Below are positions 1 to 6,577 of a DNA stretch of 9,707 nucleotides, one piece after another. Below the pieces are notes generated by a model. That model was not told where the DNA came from, ran no database searches, and was given only the letters and a program-made list of their open reading frames with translations. Every line of letters begins with the position of its first letter. Positions within the stretch are counted from its first letter, which is position 1. Made by a program: the position numbers and the translations under genes. This stretch comes from Moraxellaceae bacterium (GTDB lineage Bacteria; Pseudomonadota; Gammaproteobacteria; Pseudomonadales; Moraxellaceae): assembly GCA_014378805.1 (NCBI GenBank), contig JACMMY010000002.1, positions 1-9,707 on the forward strand, in the 5' to 3' direction.

Positions 1-206
1 CCACCGCCAACACCACCACCTGCTGCACCGCCAGCAACTGCACCGATCATCCCACCCGTTTGACCACCGAGAGATTGACCAATTGCAGTACCCGCAACAC
101 CACCTAATCCGCCACCGAGCGCACTACGGAGATTGTCATTGGCATAGACTGATGATGCACTTAACATTGCCGCGCTAAAAGCGAGTGCTGCGATCATTTT
201 TTTCAT
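1..206 (-). CDS. Secreted glycine-zipper protein, 3' end outside window
   Basis: The first 68 codons of a minus-strand gene are visible and the rest lies beyond the left edge. The start is ATG at 206, preceded by the purine-rich AAAAGGTA at 213-220, which is a good ribosome binding site. Residues 1-22 form a typical signal peptide: two Lys after Met, a hydrophobic core, and cleavage probably after SVYA. The mature part is very rich in Gly and Ala, with GxxxG/GxxxA spacing from about residue 30 onward (GGGLGGVAGTAIGQSLGG), as in glycine-zipper segments that insert in or associate with membranes. It belongs to the same broad class as the next gene upstream on this strand (start 881), so the two form a tandem pair of envelope proteins. 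Function is unknown; such proteins are usually periplasmic or outer-membrane associated. I cannot say whether the C-terminus is intact. Confidence 0.8.
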   Translation of the reverse strand, partial: MKKMIAALAFSAAMLSASSVYANDNLRSALGGGLGGVAGTAIGQSLGGQTGGMIGAVAGGAAGGGVGG

Positions 207-368
207 AATTTTTACCTTTTGCTAATATTTCAGATCGGAAGACGCCTATGTGCGTTCATTCTCGATTACCACTTAACTTGATATTTAAATCGCCGCTCGT
301 CTTTTACAGACAAGAGGATAAAATATATCGGAACCTTAACACACCTTCGACTCAGACAAATGAGTCAT

Positions 369-881
369 TTAGTAATTGCTGTATCCACGGTCATCGCGAC
401 GACCATCATTACGATCATAGTCACGATCTCGATCCCAACCACGATGCCAGCCGTTATCACGATGATGACGATATCCTCGGTACTCGTAACGCACGGGATA
501 AACAACCTGTTCTCGCACTGGGTAATATGCAGCAGGATAGTAGACGACAGGAGCAGATTGTCGGTATTAGGTTTGTTGAATGGGTTGTTGGTAATAGGGG
601 ATGGGCTGTTGGTAATAGGTTTGCTGCGTGTAGGTCACGGGGGTACGATCATAGCCGCCGTCATAATAGCCGTTCGATTGACCTGAAGAAATGACCGCAC
701 CACTCACACCACCAATTGCAGCGCCAACCGCAGCACCTTGACGACCACCAACCGCATGCCCAATCACAGCACCAGCCACACTACCGATAACGGCAGAACC
801 GACAGTGTTATAATCTGCAAACGCAGGTTGTGCCACCGCAGCGCTCGCCGTTAGAATAGTTGCTATCATTAATTTATTCAT
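369..881 (-). pseudogene. Secreted glycine-zipper protein interrupted by in-frame TAA
   Basis: Reading on the minus strand from ATG at 881, 104 codons are followed by TAA at 567-569. The same frame then stays open for 65 more codons to a TAA at 369-371. The ATG at 881 is preferred over GTG at 890 because AGGAG (891-895) sits at normal distance from the ATG and directly against the GTG. Residues 1-22 are a signal peptide (hydrophobic core, end AFA). Residues 27-67 are a glycine zipper (GSVAGAVIG, GAAVGAAIGG). From residue 70 the protein becomes Tyr/Gln/Pro-rich. After the stop the reading continues in the same style, Tyr/Pro and then Arg/Asp/His/Tyr-rich, ending DDRGYSNY. The stop occupies a Tyr position in a repeat: QQTYYQQ earlier against QQT-stop-YRQ here, so one base change (TAT to TAA) explains it. 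The gene may be truncated but expressed as 104 residues, a pseudogene, or a sequencing error. Confidence 0.75.
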
Positions 882-1301
882 GATCGACACTCCTATTTCC
901 TATAGATGTACTTTAAATCTCGATTGAGTTCATTATTGAAGTCATGATCGAATTCCTCGTAAACTGTTATGAATTCACTTTATTCGAGTTGAAACGCTTT
1001 CACAATCATTTATCAGTTTCGTCTTGTTACATCTCGAAACATTTGTATGCCCAGTTCACAAAATCCACAACAATGTGCAGTAATCGTGCAGAAAACACTA
1101 CTTTGTGCAGACTTTGGAGATATTTGGACTGTTCAGCAAAAATCTTTATCAATGCCATTCATCAATAATATCTCGCACAAAAAACAATCTCCCTTATCGC
1201 TCCGCGCAAAAAATGCTAAAATATGCCCTTTCTGATTTACAGCTCAGGTTTCACAGGCCATTTGCCTTGAATTATCCTGCTTCGCACACTTGGTAACATT
1301 C
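882..1301. other. 420-base intergenic region between divergent genes
   Basis: I find no convincing gene here. The short open frames lack ribosome binding sites, overlap each other and have no recognisable composition. The stretch must hold the promoter of the minus-strand glycine-zipper gene and the miaB promoter. GTGCAG occurs three times within 36 bases (1075-1080, 1086-1091, 1105-1110), and GAATTC twice near 950-975. I cannot assign a function to either. No tRNA-like cloverleaf or terminator-type hairpin was seen. Confidence 0.5.
1194..1222 (+). promoter_or_regulatory. Candidate extended -10 promoter for miaB
   Basis: TAAAAT at 1217-1222 matches five of six positions of the sigma-70 -10 box. 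TGC sits just upstream, giving the TGn of an extended -10. A weak -35 (TTATCG, 1194-1199) lies 17 bases upstream. Transcription would start near 1229, giving a leader of about 70 bases before the miaB ATG. This is called by eye only. Confidence 0.4.
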
Positions 1302-2747
1302 ATGACTGTACAAACGTTTAACCCTTCAAACACTCAAACGACAAGCACGCAGGCAACAGCAACTCTGGCACTTCCTGTCGAGTCTGGCGTGTCGATTAAA
1401 CGGTTGTATATCGAAACCCAAGGTTGCCAAATGAATGAATACGACAGTAGTCGTATGGCAGATTTGCTCGGTGATTCACATGGTTATGTATTGACGACTG
1501 ATCCTGCTGAAGCCGATATTTTGCTGATGAACACCTGTTCGATTCGTGAAAAAGCCCAAGAAAAAGTATTTAGCGAACTCGGTCGCTGGCGGAAGCTGAA
1601 AGAACAAAACCCTGAATTGATTATCGGTGTTGGGGGTTGTGTCGCTTCACAAGAAGGCGAAGGCATTCAGAAACGTGCGCCTTATGTCGATATGGTGTTT
1701 GGTCCGCAAACCTTACATCGTCTACCGCAGATGCTAAACCAATATCATGACAATAAAGCCGACAGATCGACGAACCAAAAAATCTCGTTGGTTGATATTT
1801 CTTTCCCTGAAATTGAAAAGTTCGACTTTTTGCCTGAGCCAAAAGTCGAAGGTTATAAAGCGTTTGTGTCGATTATGGAAGGCTGTTCAAAATACTGCTC
1901 ATTTTGTGTCGTGCCGTATACGCGCGGTGAAGAAGTCTCACGTCCACTCGATGATGTGATTGCAGAAATCGTCAGTCTCGCGACCCAAGGTGTTCGTGAA
2001 GTCACCCTACTCGGTCAAAACGTCAATGGTTATCGTGGCGATATGCATGAGGGTGGCGTGTGTAATTTTGCCGACTTACTGCGCTTAGTGGCGAAGATCG
2101 AAGGCATTGGACGGATTCGTTATACCACCAGTCATCCCCTTGAATTCTCTGATGAACTGATTAACGTCTATGCAGAATTACCGCAACTTGTCTCTCACTT
2201 ACATTTGCCAGTACAAAGCGGTTCTAATCCTGTACTTGCCGCAATGAAACGCAATCATACGATTGATGTTTATATTGAGAAGATCAAGAAACTACGTGCG
2301 GTACGTCCTGATATTCATTTATCCAGTGACTTTATTATTGGCTTCCCGAACGAAGGGGATGCTGAATTTGAAGATACTTTACAGTTTATTAAAGACTTGG
2401 ATTTCGATCATTCATATAGCTTTATTTACTCCAAACGTCCGGGGACGCCAGCAGCGGAACTACCAGACAACACACCAGAAGATGTCAAAAAAGTACGTTT
2501 GTCTCGGGTTAAGGAAGTGCTGAAAGCCTCAACGATTGCCAAGACCGATGCGATGCTAGGCAAAACGCTCAATGTGCTCGTCGAAAAATCATCTGATCGT
2601 CAAGATGGTGCATTGATTGCCAGCGCGGACAATACTCGCCTCGTTCAGTTTATTGGTGATACGGCGTTGATTGGTCAATTTGTGACGGTGAAAGTGACGG
2701 ATATTCGCAGTATGAATTTGGTGCAGGCTGAGTTGGTAGATGCATGA
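1302..2747 (+). CDS. miaB: tRNA-2-methylthio-N6-dimethylallyladenosine synthase MiaB
   Basis: MiaB is a radical-SAM methylthiotransferase that adds a methylthio group to isopentenyl-adenosine at position 37 of tRNAs reading UNN codons. The protein has 481 residues from ATG at 1302. An upstream in-frame TTG at 1290 would add four residues, but the MTVQTF start fits what I remember of Acinetobacter MiaB. The N-terminal methylthiotransferase domain spans about 34-145 and has the three auxiliary-cluster cysteines: C42 (ETQGCQMNEYDS), C79 (NTCSIREKA) and C113 (GGCVASQEG). The radical-SAM domain follows with CSKYCSFC, ligands C195, C199 and C202. The last 70 or so residues match the position of the TRAM RNA-binding domain. 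Length is normal and all cluster ligands are present. Residues 7-30 are a Thr/Ala-rich tail. The stop codon overlaps the ATG of the next gene (ATGA), suggesting translational coupling. In many relatives phoH follows directly; here it does not. Confidence 0.97.
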   Translation: MTVQTFNPSNTQTTSTQATATLALPVESGVSIKRLYIETQGCQMNEYDSSRMADLLGDSHGYVLTTDPAEADILLMNTCSIREKAQEKVFSELGRWRKLKEQNPELIIGVGGCVASQEGEGIQKRAPYVDMVFGPQTLHRLPQMLNQYHDNKADRSTNQKISLVDISFPEIEKFDFLPEPKVEGYKAFVSIMEGCSKYCSFCVVPYTRGEEVSRPLDDVIAEIVSLATQGVREVTLLGQNVNGYRGDMHEGGVCNFADLLRLVAKIEGIGRIRYTTSHPLEFSDELINVYAELPQLVSHLHLPVQSGSNPVLAAMKRNHTIDVYIEKIKKLRAVRPDIHLSSDFIIGFPNEGDAEFEDTLQFIKDLDFDHSYSFIYSKRPGTPAAELPDNTPEDVKKVRLSRVKEVLKASTIAKTDAMLGKTLNVLVEKSSDRQDGALIASADNTRLVQFIGDTALIGQFVTVKVTDIRSMNLVQAELVDA

Positions 2748-3408
2748 AAAACATAACCATATTAATAGTGTTCCTATGTTCTATATCGAGCACTGTGAAT
2801 GCTATTCCATATGGTAACTATGATGTGCATCAAATCTTTAACAAAGTTCCAGAAAAACACCAAATTGAATTAAATCTCAAATATCTAGATCAAATGACTA
2901 AGGATCTAGATGTTCATGCCGAAACTTATCCGCCTCTGTTTGATTGTGATAGTGATAAGCAAAGAGCCACGGAAGATATTAAAAAACTGACCGACCTTCT
3001 TGCCATTCTAAAAAATGGTGATCCAGATAAGCTCATAATGTTTAGGGCAGCTCATTTAAATGTTATCGCCCATAATTTAGATATTCCTTTAGCTGCAGTT
3101 AAAGCAGACTCAATATATCGCCAATTAACAACAAAATATCCTGCCGATGCGCAGTTGAGCTATTTCTATGGTTTATTTCTAGCAACCAGCAATCAATCCG
3201 ACAGAGCAATCTTTTTTTAAATAAGGCTCTTGATGGTGGAGTATTTAATGCTAATCGAACTATTGGCATGCTCTACCTTGTAAAAGGTGATAAGGACAAA
3301 GCATTGGATTATTTAAGAACTTATCATAGTAAAACACCAGAAGATGCTCAAACCGCAGATGTAATTGATGATATAGAAAAAGGTAAAGTGAATTACAAAC
3401 AGGACTAA
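2744..3408 (+). pseudogene. Secreted TPR-type protein, split by a -1 frameshift
   Basis: The gene starts at ATG 2744, overlapping the miaB stop. The first frame gives 158 residues and stops at TAA 3218-3220, directly after seven T (3212-3218). If one T is read twice, or an eighth T restored, the frame continues LNKALDGG... for 63 codons to TAA at 3406-3408, for about 221 residues in all. Residues 1-20 look like a signal peptide (hydrophobic, end TVNA), so the product should be periplasmic. The middle is charged and helical. From about residue 120 there are two TPR-like helical pairs: YFYGLFLATSNQSDRAIFF+LNKAL, where the break falls inside the motif, then TIGMLYLVKGDKDKALDYL. Motif continuity across the break is strong evidence that one protein was encoded. 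Base composition is more AT-rich than miaB. No specific function can be named. The cause could be sequencing error, mutation, or slippage on the T run. Confidence 0.75.
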
Positions 3409-3426
3409 ATATTGAAATTTGAACGT

Positions 3427-3466
3427 AAAAACCCAATCTACTATTGCTTAGTAGATTGGGTTTTTT
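3427..3466. terminator. Strong bidirectional intrinsic terminator
   Basis: A perfect stem pairs CCCAATCTACTA (3432-3443) with TAGTAGATTGGG (3449-3460), with loop TTGCT. Flanking A and T runs extend it, with AAAAA before and TTTTTT after. It ends the miaB-TPR transcript on the plus strand. On the minus strand the A run becomes a T run, so it can also end the convergent hydrolase transcript. Confidence 0.92.
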
Positions 3467-3478
3467 AATTAAATCAAA

Positions 3479-4246
3479 CTACTTCTTCATCCAATCCGCT
3501 AAATACGCTGGAATCTCTTCCCAACCCTTTTGCTGATGGATTGCATGCCCAAACTTCTTAAATACTTTAAAAGTCACATTTGTTGATTTGTGATATTTTT
3601 TGGCGACTTGCTTCGCGACAGAGACAGGCACAATCTTGTCGTGTCCAGCCGCAACAACCAATATCGGACAGGTCATCGCCTTTGCATCCACAGTCGAAGA
3701 TTTCTTGCGATCCAGCTGACTCATCGCCGTTTCAACTGTAATCTGACCTGACTCAAATACAAACTTTGCGTATTCTTCAACTTGCTGTTCGGGCGTGAGC
3801 ATATTCAAAATGCCGTATTTCGCTTCCTTAAATGTCGGCTTCATCGGACTACGCCAAAAGAATGGAACAGTCGGTACTGACAGGAATGTCAGAGTAGAAG
3901 ATATACGAAATGCAAAAACACCCGCAGGTGGTGCAGGTGTGAGCAAAATAGCCGATTTAGCCAATCCACGACTCGCTAGAATCTGAGCAAGTAAACCGCC
4001 CATCGAGTGACCAATGATAATGGGTTTTTCTTTTAAATCTCGAATTTGCTTTTCTAAGTCAGCTGCATAATCTAGTAAACTGGTTGTGCCCAATTCCTTA
4101 GGCGGCGCATTCAGATATTTTGCATCGTGCCAGCGCAGTGTTGGGGTAATAACCTGATAGCCGAGTTTTTCAAAATAAGTTTTATAACCCGCCCAAATCT
4201 CTCCTGAACCCCACATGCCATGAATCATCAATAATGTTTTCGACAA
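3479..4246 (-). CDS. Alpha/beta hydrolase, copy A
   Basis: This is a 255-residue cytoplasmic alpha/beta-fold hydrolase with no signal peptide. The start is TTG at 4246. It is supported by AAGGAA seven bases upstream and by exact alignment with the neighbouring paralogue's ATG start (MSKTLLMIHG against MSETIVMIHG). Visible elements are the oxyanion-hole motif HGMWGSG (9-15), the nucleophile elbow GHSMGG with S81, the acid D203 in GHDKIVP, and the catalytic H234 in FGHAIHQQ. The triad is therefore complete. The variable 112-150 segment is probably the lid or substrate cap. Substrate is unknown; carboxylesterase or a lysophospholipase-like activity are reasonable guesses only. It sits downstream of copy B on the same strand, separated by a terminator and a tandem repeat, so it probably has its own promoter. 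It ends at the shared terminator at 3427-3466. Confidence 0.9.
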   Translation of the reverse strand: MSKTLLMIHGMWGSGEIWAGYKTYFEKLGYQVITPTLRWHDAKYLNAPPKELGTTSLLDYAADLEKQIRDLKEKPIIIGHSMGGLLAQILASRGLAKSAILLTPAPPAGVFAFRISSTLTFLSVPTVPFFWRSPMKPTFKEAKYGILNMLTPEQQVEEYAKFVFESGQITVETAMSQLDRKKSSTVDAKAMTCPILVVAAGHDKIVPVSVAKQVAKKYHKSTNVTFKVFKKFGHAIHQQKGWEEIPAYLADWMKK

Positions 4247-4310
4247 GACTCAATTCCTTATTTTGCGTAAATTCATAAAGTTGTTTTTAGCTAGGTAACA
4301 TCACCCCACA

Positions 4311-4350
4311 ACATCAACCAACATCAACCAACATCAACCAACATCAACCA
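4311..4350. repeat. Four perfect tandem copies of ACATCAACCA
   Basis: The 10-base unit ACATCAACCA occurs four times head to tail without a mismatch, followed by a partial ACA. A degenerate related word, ACATCACCCC, lies just before at 4298-4307. On the strand of the hydrolase genes the unit reads TGGTTGATGT. The array lies between the terminator of copy B and the start of copy A, about 65 bases upstream of the copy A start codon. It is a minisatellite whose copy number could vary between strains. Confidence 0.95.
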
Positions 4351-4352
4351 AC

Positions 4353-4377
4353 AAAAAGGCTGGGATCGCCCCAACCT
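4353..4377 (-). terminator. Intrinsic terminator of hydrolase copy B
   Basis: On the minus strand GGTTGGG (4376-4370) pairs with CCCAGCC (4364-4358), with one G-T wobble and loop GCGAT, followed at once by TTTTT (4357-4353). It lies about 30 bases after the copy B stop codon, which suggests copies B and A are separate transcription units. Confidence 0.8.
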
Positions 4378-4408
4378 ACTACATTCATTGACTAAAGCAC
4401 AAAAAATA

Positions 4409-5179
4409 TCAATGCTTTTTAATCCAATCTGAGGCATAGCCTGCAATTTCTTGCCAACCTTTTTGCTGATGGATTGCATGAGCGAATTTTTTAAATTCTT
4501 TATAGGTCACATCGGTTGTTTTTTGATATTTCTTTGCAATTTGTTTAACAACTGATGCTGGGACAATTTTGTCCTTGCCACCCGAAATAACCAGCACAGG
4601 GCAATTTACTGCCTTTGTTTCCACGTAGGTTGCTTTATTGGCATCTAACGGCCAGAAGGCGATTTCAAATGCGGCTTGACCGGATTCAAATGAATACTTT
4701 GCATATTCTGCAACTTGTTGTTGTGGTGTTAATAAACCTAAAATGCCATATTTCGCTTCATTAAATGTCAAGCGCATCGGCTGATTCCAGAAACCCCACG
4801 CACTCAGAACTGATAAAAATGTCCGTGTCGATGATGGACGTAATGCCAGAACACCAGCAGGTGGCGCAGAGGTCAATAGCACAAGTTTAGTCGCGAGTCC
4901 TCGGCTTGCCAAAATCTGCCCGATTAAACCACCCATCGAATGTCCCATGATGATTGGCTTTTCGTCGAGTGCGCGGATTTCTTTTTCGAGGTCGTTGGCG
5001 TAATCCAAGATACTGACTGTGCCGAGCTGTTGCGGCGCGACTGCTTTGTATTTTTCACCATGAAGGCGGAGCGTTGGGGCGATCACACGGTAGCCTTGCG
5101 CTTCGAAATAATCTTTATAGCCGTCCCAAATATCTCCAGAACCCCACATCCCGTGGATCATGACGATTGTTTCTGACAT
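4409..5179 (-). CDS. Alpha/beta hydrolase, copy B
   Basis: The 256-residue protein is a paralogue of copy A; my ungapped residue count is about 166 of 255 identical (65%). I chose ATG at 5179 (MSETIVMIHG) because it aligns with copy A and has AGGGAAA upstream; a longer open frame exists to 5236 but the added residues look non-coding. The catalytic elements are at the same numbers as in copy A: HGMWGSG (9-15), GHSMGG with S81, D203 in GKDKIVP, H234 in FAHAIHQQ. The copies differ most at 45-50, 125-140 and 168-192, which flank the probable substrate pocket, so they may prefer different substrates. No signal peptide is present, so the product should be cytoplasmic. The activity cannot be named from sequence. 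The gene is divergent from phoH, with a 276-base shared upstream region. Confidence 0.9.
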   Translation of the reverse strand: MSETIVMIHGMWGSGDIWDGYKDYFEAQGYRVIAPTLRLHGEKYKAVAPQQLGTVSILDYANDLEKEIRALDEKPIIMGHSMGGLIGQILASRGLATKLVLLTSAPPAGVLALRPSSTRTFLSVLSAWGFWNQPMRLTFNEAKYGILGLLTPQQQVAEYAKYSFESGQAAFEIAFWPLDANKATYVETKAVNCPVLVISGGKDKIVPASVVKQIAKKYQKTTDVTYKEFKKFAHAIHQQKGWQEIAGYASDWIKKH

Positions 5180-5455
5180 GAAGCATTTCCCTTTTTTAGA
5201 TTTCAACGAATGCAATGAAAGATAAAGTAATTCCACATGTCCGTCTAGGGCAAGTTCATCAATAACCGATTAACGTCTACAATTTATTGGGCAATCCAAC
5301 CACCGCCATTTTTATTCACAATATTATGCTGAATATCATCAAAATTCGTCGCTGACCGTGATATAACACAGGTCTATGTTGTGCATTTAGAACACTACTT
5401 TATATGACAACATCAATTGGTATCACTCGCCTGACAACATCAAAAAGGAAATGCC
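5180..5455. promoter_or_regulatory. Divergent upstream region of hydrolase B and phoH
   Basis: No gene is visible in these 276 bases. For phoH there is an extended -10, TGATATAAC at 5359-5367 (TGn plus TATAAC, five of six), without a good -35. A second possibility is TTGTGC (5379-5384), a 16-base spacer, then TATATG (5401-5406). The 12-base word TGACAACATCAA occurs twice as a direct repeat between these elements and the start codon. I could not choose a promoter for the hydrolase side. Confidence 0.4.
5405..5443 (+). repeat. Direct repeat TGACAACATCAA in the phoH leader
   Basis: Two identical 12-base copies, at 5405-5416 and 5432-5443, start 27 bases apart just upstream of the phoH ribosome binding site. 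The inner word ACAACATCAA also occurs at the edge of the tandem repeat upstream of hydrolase A (4308-4317). It could be a regulator or RNA-binding site; no function is shown. Confidence 0.6.
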
Positions 5456-6562
5456 TTGTCCGCAACCATTAGTCGTACCGTCGAATTCTCTGGCATCACG
5501 CTAGAACGTCTTAAAGCCATGGTTGGCGGATATAACGCCCACCTCAAACTCATCGAACAACGTATAAACGTCAAAATATCGCATCGCGGTAGCATGTTTG
5601 TGGTAGATGGTGAATTAGATGCGGTAGAACGTGCAGAAAGTCTGCTCGAACGGTTATATCAAGAAACAGAAGAAACCAGAAACCTGACTCCAGAACATCT
5701 ACATTTATTGATTCAAGGCAGTCAAACTGATCGCGCACATCGCGTCAATGACGATGAAGATGAAGATGACCATCAAGATTCTGAAGTCTTCCTGAATACT
5801 CGCAAAGGCAAAATCATGCCGCGTGGTGCGAATCAACGACGCTATGTCCAACGTATTTTAGAAAGCGACATCTCTTTCGGAATTGGCCCCGCAGGAACAG
5901 GAAAAACTTATCTTGCAGTCGCTTGCGCAGTCGATATGCTAGAACGCAATGAAATTCAACGCATTCTTCTCGTTCGCCCGGCGGTTGAAGCAGGTGAAAA
6001 GCTCGGCTTCTTACCTGGTGATTTATCTCAGAAAATTGTTCCATATTTGCGTCCTTTGTATGACGCGCTTTATGACATGCTTGGGTCTGAAAAAGTGGCA
6101 AAATTGATCGAGCGTCAAGTCATCGAAGTTGCACCGCTTGCATACATGCGTGGCCGTACTTTGAGCCACTCTTTTGTCATTTTGGACGAAGCACAAAACA
6201 CCACACCCGAACAAATGAAAATGTTCCTAACGCGGATTGGTTTTGGTTCACGCGCGGTCATCACAGGGGATATTACTCAGGTCGATTTGCCTCGCGGACA
6301 AATGTCTGGGCTTGCGCACACATTACGCGTGATTGAAAAAATTGAAGAAATTCACATCACTCGCTTCCATTCTCGTGATGTCGTTCGTCACTATCTCGTC
6401 CAGAAAATTGTTGAAGCCTATGAAGAACATGACCTTCAACAGGTAAGCGAAAAAATTACCGAACGCCGTGAACGTCTTGCACTGCAAAAAGCTGCGCAAG
6501 ATGCCAATGACGTCGCCAGTGATGCACAGCATGAAAGCCAAACCTCCCACCAATCCGTTTAA
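5456..6562 (+). CDS. ybeZ: PhoH-family RNA-associated ATPase (YbeZ)
   Basis: The 368-residue protein starts with TTG at 5456. The nearby ATG at 5451 is out of frame. AAGGAA at 5445-5450 lies six to seven bases before the TTG, and the N-terminal sequence matches the family, so the TTG start is well supported. Residues 1-75 resemble the KH-like N-terminal part of YbeZ-type PhoH proteins. Residues 98-110 are an acidic linker (DDEDEDDHQDSE). The PhoH ATPase domain follows, with Walker A GPAGTGKT at 144-151 and Walker B VILDEAQN at 241-248, both intact. YbeZ proteins are cytoplasmic P-loop ATPases genetically and physically linked to YbeY and thought to act in rRNA processing and RNA quality control. 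Here ybeY starts 15 bases after the stop, so the pair is co-transcribed. Length is normal. Confidence 0.95.
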   Translation: MSATISRTVEFSGITLERLKAMVGGYNAHLKLIEQRINVKISHRGSMFVVDGELDAVERAESLLERLYQETEETRNLTPEHLHLLIQGSQTDRAHRVNDDEDEDDHQDSEVFLNTRKGKIMPRGANQRRYVQRILESDISFGIGPAGTGKTYLAVACAVDMLERNEIQRILLVRPAVEAGEKLGFLPGDLSQKIVPYLRPLYDALYDMLGSEKVAKLIERQVIEVAPLAYMRGRTLSHSFVILDEAQNTTPEQMKMFLTRIGFGSRAVITGDITQVDLPRGQMSGLAHTLRVIEKIEEIHITRFHSRDVVRHYLVQKIVEAYEEHDLQQVSEKITERRERLALQKAAQDANDVASDAQHESQTSHQSV

Positions 6563-6577
6563 TGATGTTAAAAAACC

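Noticed and set aside
232..242. AGATCGGAAGA, matching the first 11 bases of a common sequencing adapter
   Set aside because: The match stops there (next bases CG, not GC), and flanking sequence reads as a normal intergenic region with a ribosome binding site for the adjacent gene. An 11-base match is expected about once per genome by chance.
296..314. Short hairpin CTTGTCT/AGACGAG (minus strand) between the two glycine-zipper genes
   Set aside because: The stem is only seven pairs with a wobble and no T run follows, so I do not call it a terminator.
248..694. Plus-strand open frames opposite the glycine-zipper gene, including a His/Asp-rich one
   Set aside because: They are antisense shadows. 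The minus strand has signal peptide, zipper and ribosome binding site, and the repeat-like composition on the plus strand mirrors its Arg/Asp/Tyr codons.
944..1296. Three short plus-strand open frames upstream of miaB
   Set aside because: They overlap in different frames, lack ribosome binding sites and cover the likely miaB promoter.
5180..5236. N-terminal extension of hydrolase copy B
   Set aside because: The paralogue starts at the position equal to ATG 5179, and a ribosome binding site lies within the supposed extension.
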